A stretch of DNA of 64,000 nt, taken from an unidentified bacterial endosymbiont. Lineage in GTDB: Bacteria > Pseudomonadota > Gammaproteobacteria > Enterobacterales > Enterobacteriaceae. The stretch spans positions 62,001 to 126,000 of the forward strand of contig NZ_OU963893.1 of the NCBI RefSeq assembly GCF_918797525.1, in the 5' to 3' direction. Positions 63,333 through 64,000 of this stretch are shown piece after piece; within the stretch, counting starts at the first letter, position 1, and every line of letters starts with the position of its first letter. Position numbers and translations under genes: made by a program. The notes under the pieces are model-generated. The model searched no databases. It had not been told where the DNA came from and worked only from the letters and a program-made list of their open reading frames with translations.

Positions 63333-63590
63333 TTAGTGTTCTCTGGTATCAAAGGGTCCTGGCGGGACGGGATCGTCTCCACCTGGGTGTAAAGGGTGGC
63401 ATTTTAATACGCGTTTCACCGTCAACCAACTGCCTTTTATCACTCCAAACCTGCGCAATGCCTCAATTCCGTAGCTTGAGCATGTTGGCGTGAAACGGCA
63501 GTGCGGCCCGAGTAGCGGACTAATCAGGCGTTGATAGACCCTAATAAGGGCTATCAGGACCCGCGAGCCAGGCGACAGTGGCGGCGCCAT
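63333..63590 (-). CDS. yidD: Membrane protein insertion efficiency factor YidD
   Basis: 85 aa and, to my recollection, identical to E. coli YidD. Family motif [20 protein letters not shown] with conserved Cys is at residues about 19-38. It overlaps the 3' end of rnpA by 37 bp in a different frame, as in E. coli, and precedes yidC. Confidence 0.96.
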
Positions 63591-63913
63591 AATTTTTCCA
63601 ACGCTTCCGAGAGAGCACGGTTATCGAGGTCGGCAACCCCCTTTTTAGCCACCACCACGAAATCCATTGAAGGCAAATCGTGCTGACGTAAACGGAAGCT
63701 TTCACGCGTCAGACGTTTAATCCGGTTGCGTTCATGCGCACGTTTAACATTTTTCTTGGCGACTGTAAGACCGATGCGGGGATGCCCCAGCGAATTTTGG
63801 CGGCCGAGGATGGTGATTTGCGGCGTGCCAGCCCGTTGTGGCTGCTGGAAGACGAATGTGAAATGAGTGGGAGTTAACAAACGTAACTCCCTGGGAAATG
63901 CTAGCTTAACCAC
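63554..63913 (-). CDS. rnpA: Ribonuclease P protein component RnpA
   Basis: 119 aa from GTG 63913, as in E. coli. It is the protein cofactor of RNase P, which matures tRNA 5' ends. The RNA-binding RNR motif reads [15 protein letters not shown] at about residues 60-74. It follows rpmH by 16 bp. Confidence 0.97.
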
Positions 63914-63929
63914 TCAGGGGTTAGCTTTA

Positions 63930-64000
63930 TTACTTGGAAACGGTCAGACGAGAGCGGCCTTTAGCACGACGACGTGCCAGAACCTGACGACCATTTTTAG
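63930..64000 (-). CDS. rpmH: 50S ribosomal protein L34, C-terminal part (cut by window edge)
   Basis: The visible frame encodes KNGRQVLARRRAKGRSRLTVSK, split here as KNGRQVLARRR and AKGRSRLTVSK, then stop: the C-terminal half of the 46-aa L34. The start lies beyond base 64000. It is first in the rpmH-rnpA-yidD-yidC cluster near dnaA in enterobacteria. Confidence 0.97.
   Translation of the reverse strand, partial: KNGRQVLARRRAKGRSRLTVSK

Overview
The window is a stretch of chromosome around the replication origin of a member of the Enterobacteriaceae. Nearly every housekeeping gene has a close Escherichia coli counterpart in the same local order, but the absence of tna, mdtL and yidZ beside mnmE, the gap where yihF and yihG would lie, and several accessory insertions point to a relative such as the Enterobacter/Lelliottia group rather than E. 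coli. The genus is an inference; no 16S comparison was run.

Layout. 1-8.5 kb: end of a DUF2489-like gene, yihI, the CsrC sRNA, engB, Spot 42 RNA, polA, dsbA, srkA, yihD and mobA-mobB. 8.5-13.8 kb: a complete rRNA operon on the minus strand (5S, 23S, 16S, P1/P2 promoters) whose 16S-23S spacer has no tRNA. 13.9-24 kb: yieP-hsrA, the ribose operon rbsDACBK with rbsR, and kup. 24-29.2 kb: ravA-viaA, asnA, asnC and mioC. 29.2-29.5 kb: oriC. 29.6-39.7 kb: mnmG, rsmG and the atpIBEFHAGDC operon for F1Fo ATP synthase. 39.7-47.3 kb: an accessory, visibly AT-richer block between atpC and glmU. It holds a CRP-flanked 23-aa ORF, a broken RHS/Tc-like shell gene, a separate RHS-core protein with a possible His/Cys effector domain, a 37-aa ORF and a 354-aa protein of unknown function. 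47.6-56.5 kb: glmU, glmS, the phosphate operon pstSCAB-phoU and yieH. 56.7-59.5 kb: adeP, chrR and yieE. 59.5-60.2 kb: wreckage of a P4-type integrase beside mnmE. 60.2-64 kb: mnmE, yidC, yidD, rnpA and the 3' part of rpmH.

The core genes serve replication (oriC, polA), translation and tRNA modification (rrn, mnmG, mnmE, rsmG, engB, rnpA, rpmH), energy (atp), envelope precursors (glmU, glmS, yidC), and ribose, phosphate, potassium and purine uptake.

The most interesting items are: the rrn junction, which joins the E. coli rrnC upstream flank (yieP) to the rrnA downstream flank (mobB); the tRNA-less rRNA spacer; the RHS-type module in which the core/effector is a separate gene; the possible CRP-controlled small protein or dual-function RNA; and the decayed integrase at the mnmE 3'-end attachment site used by SGI1-type islands.
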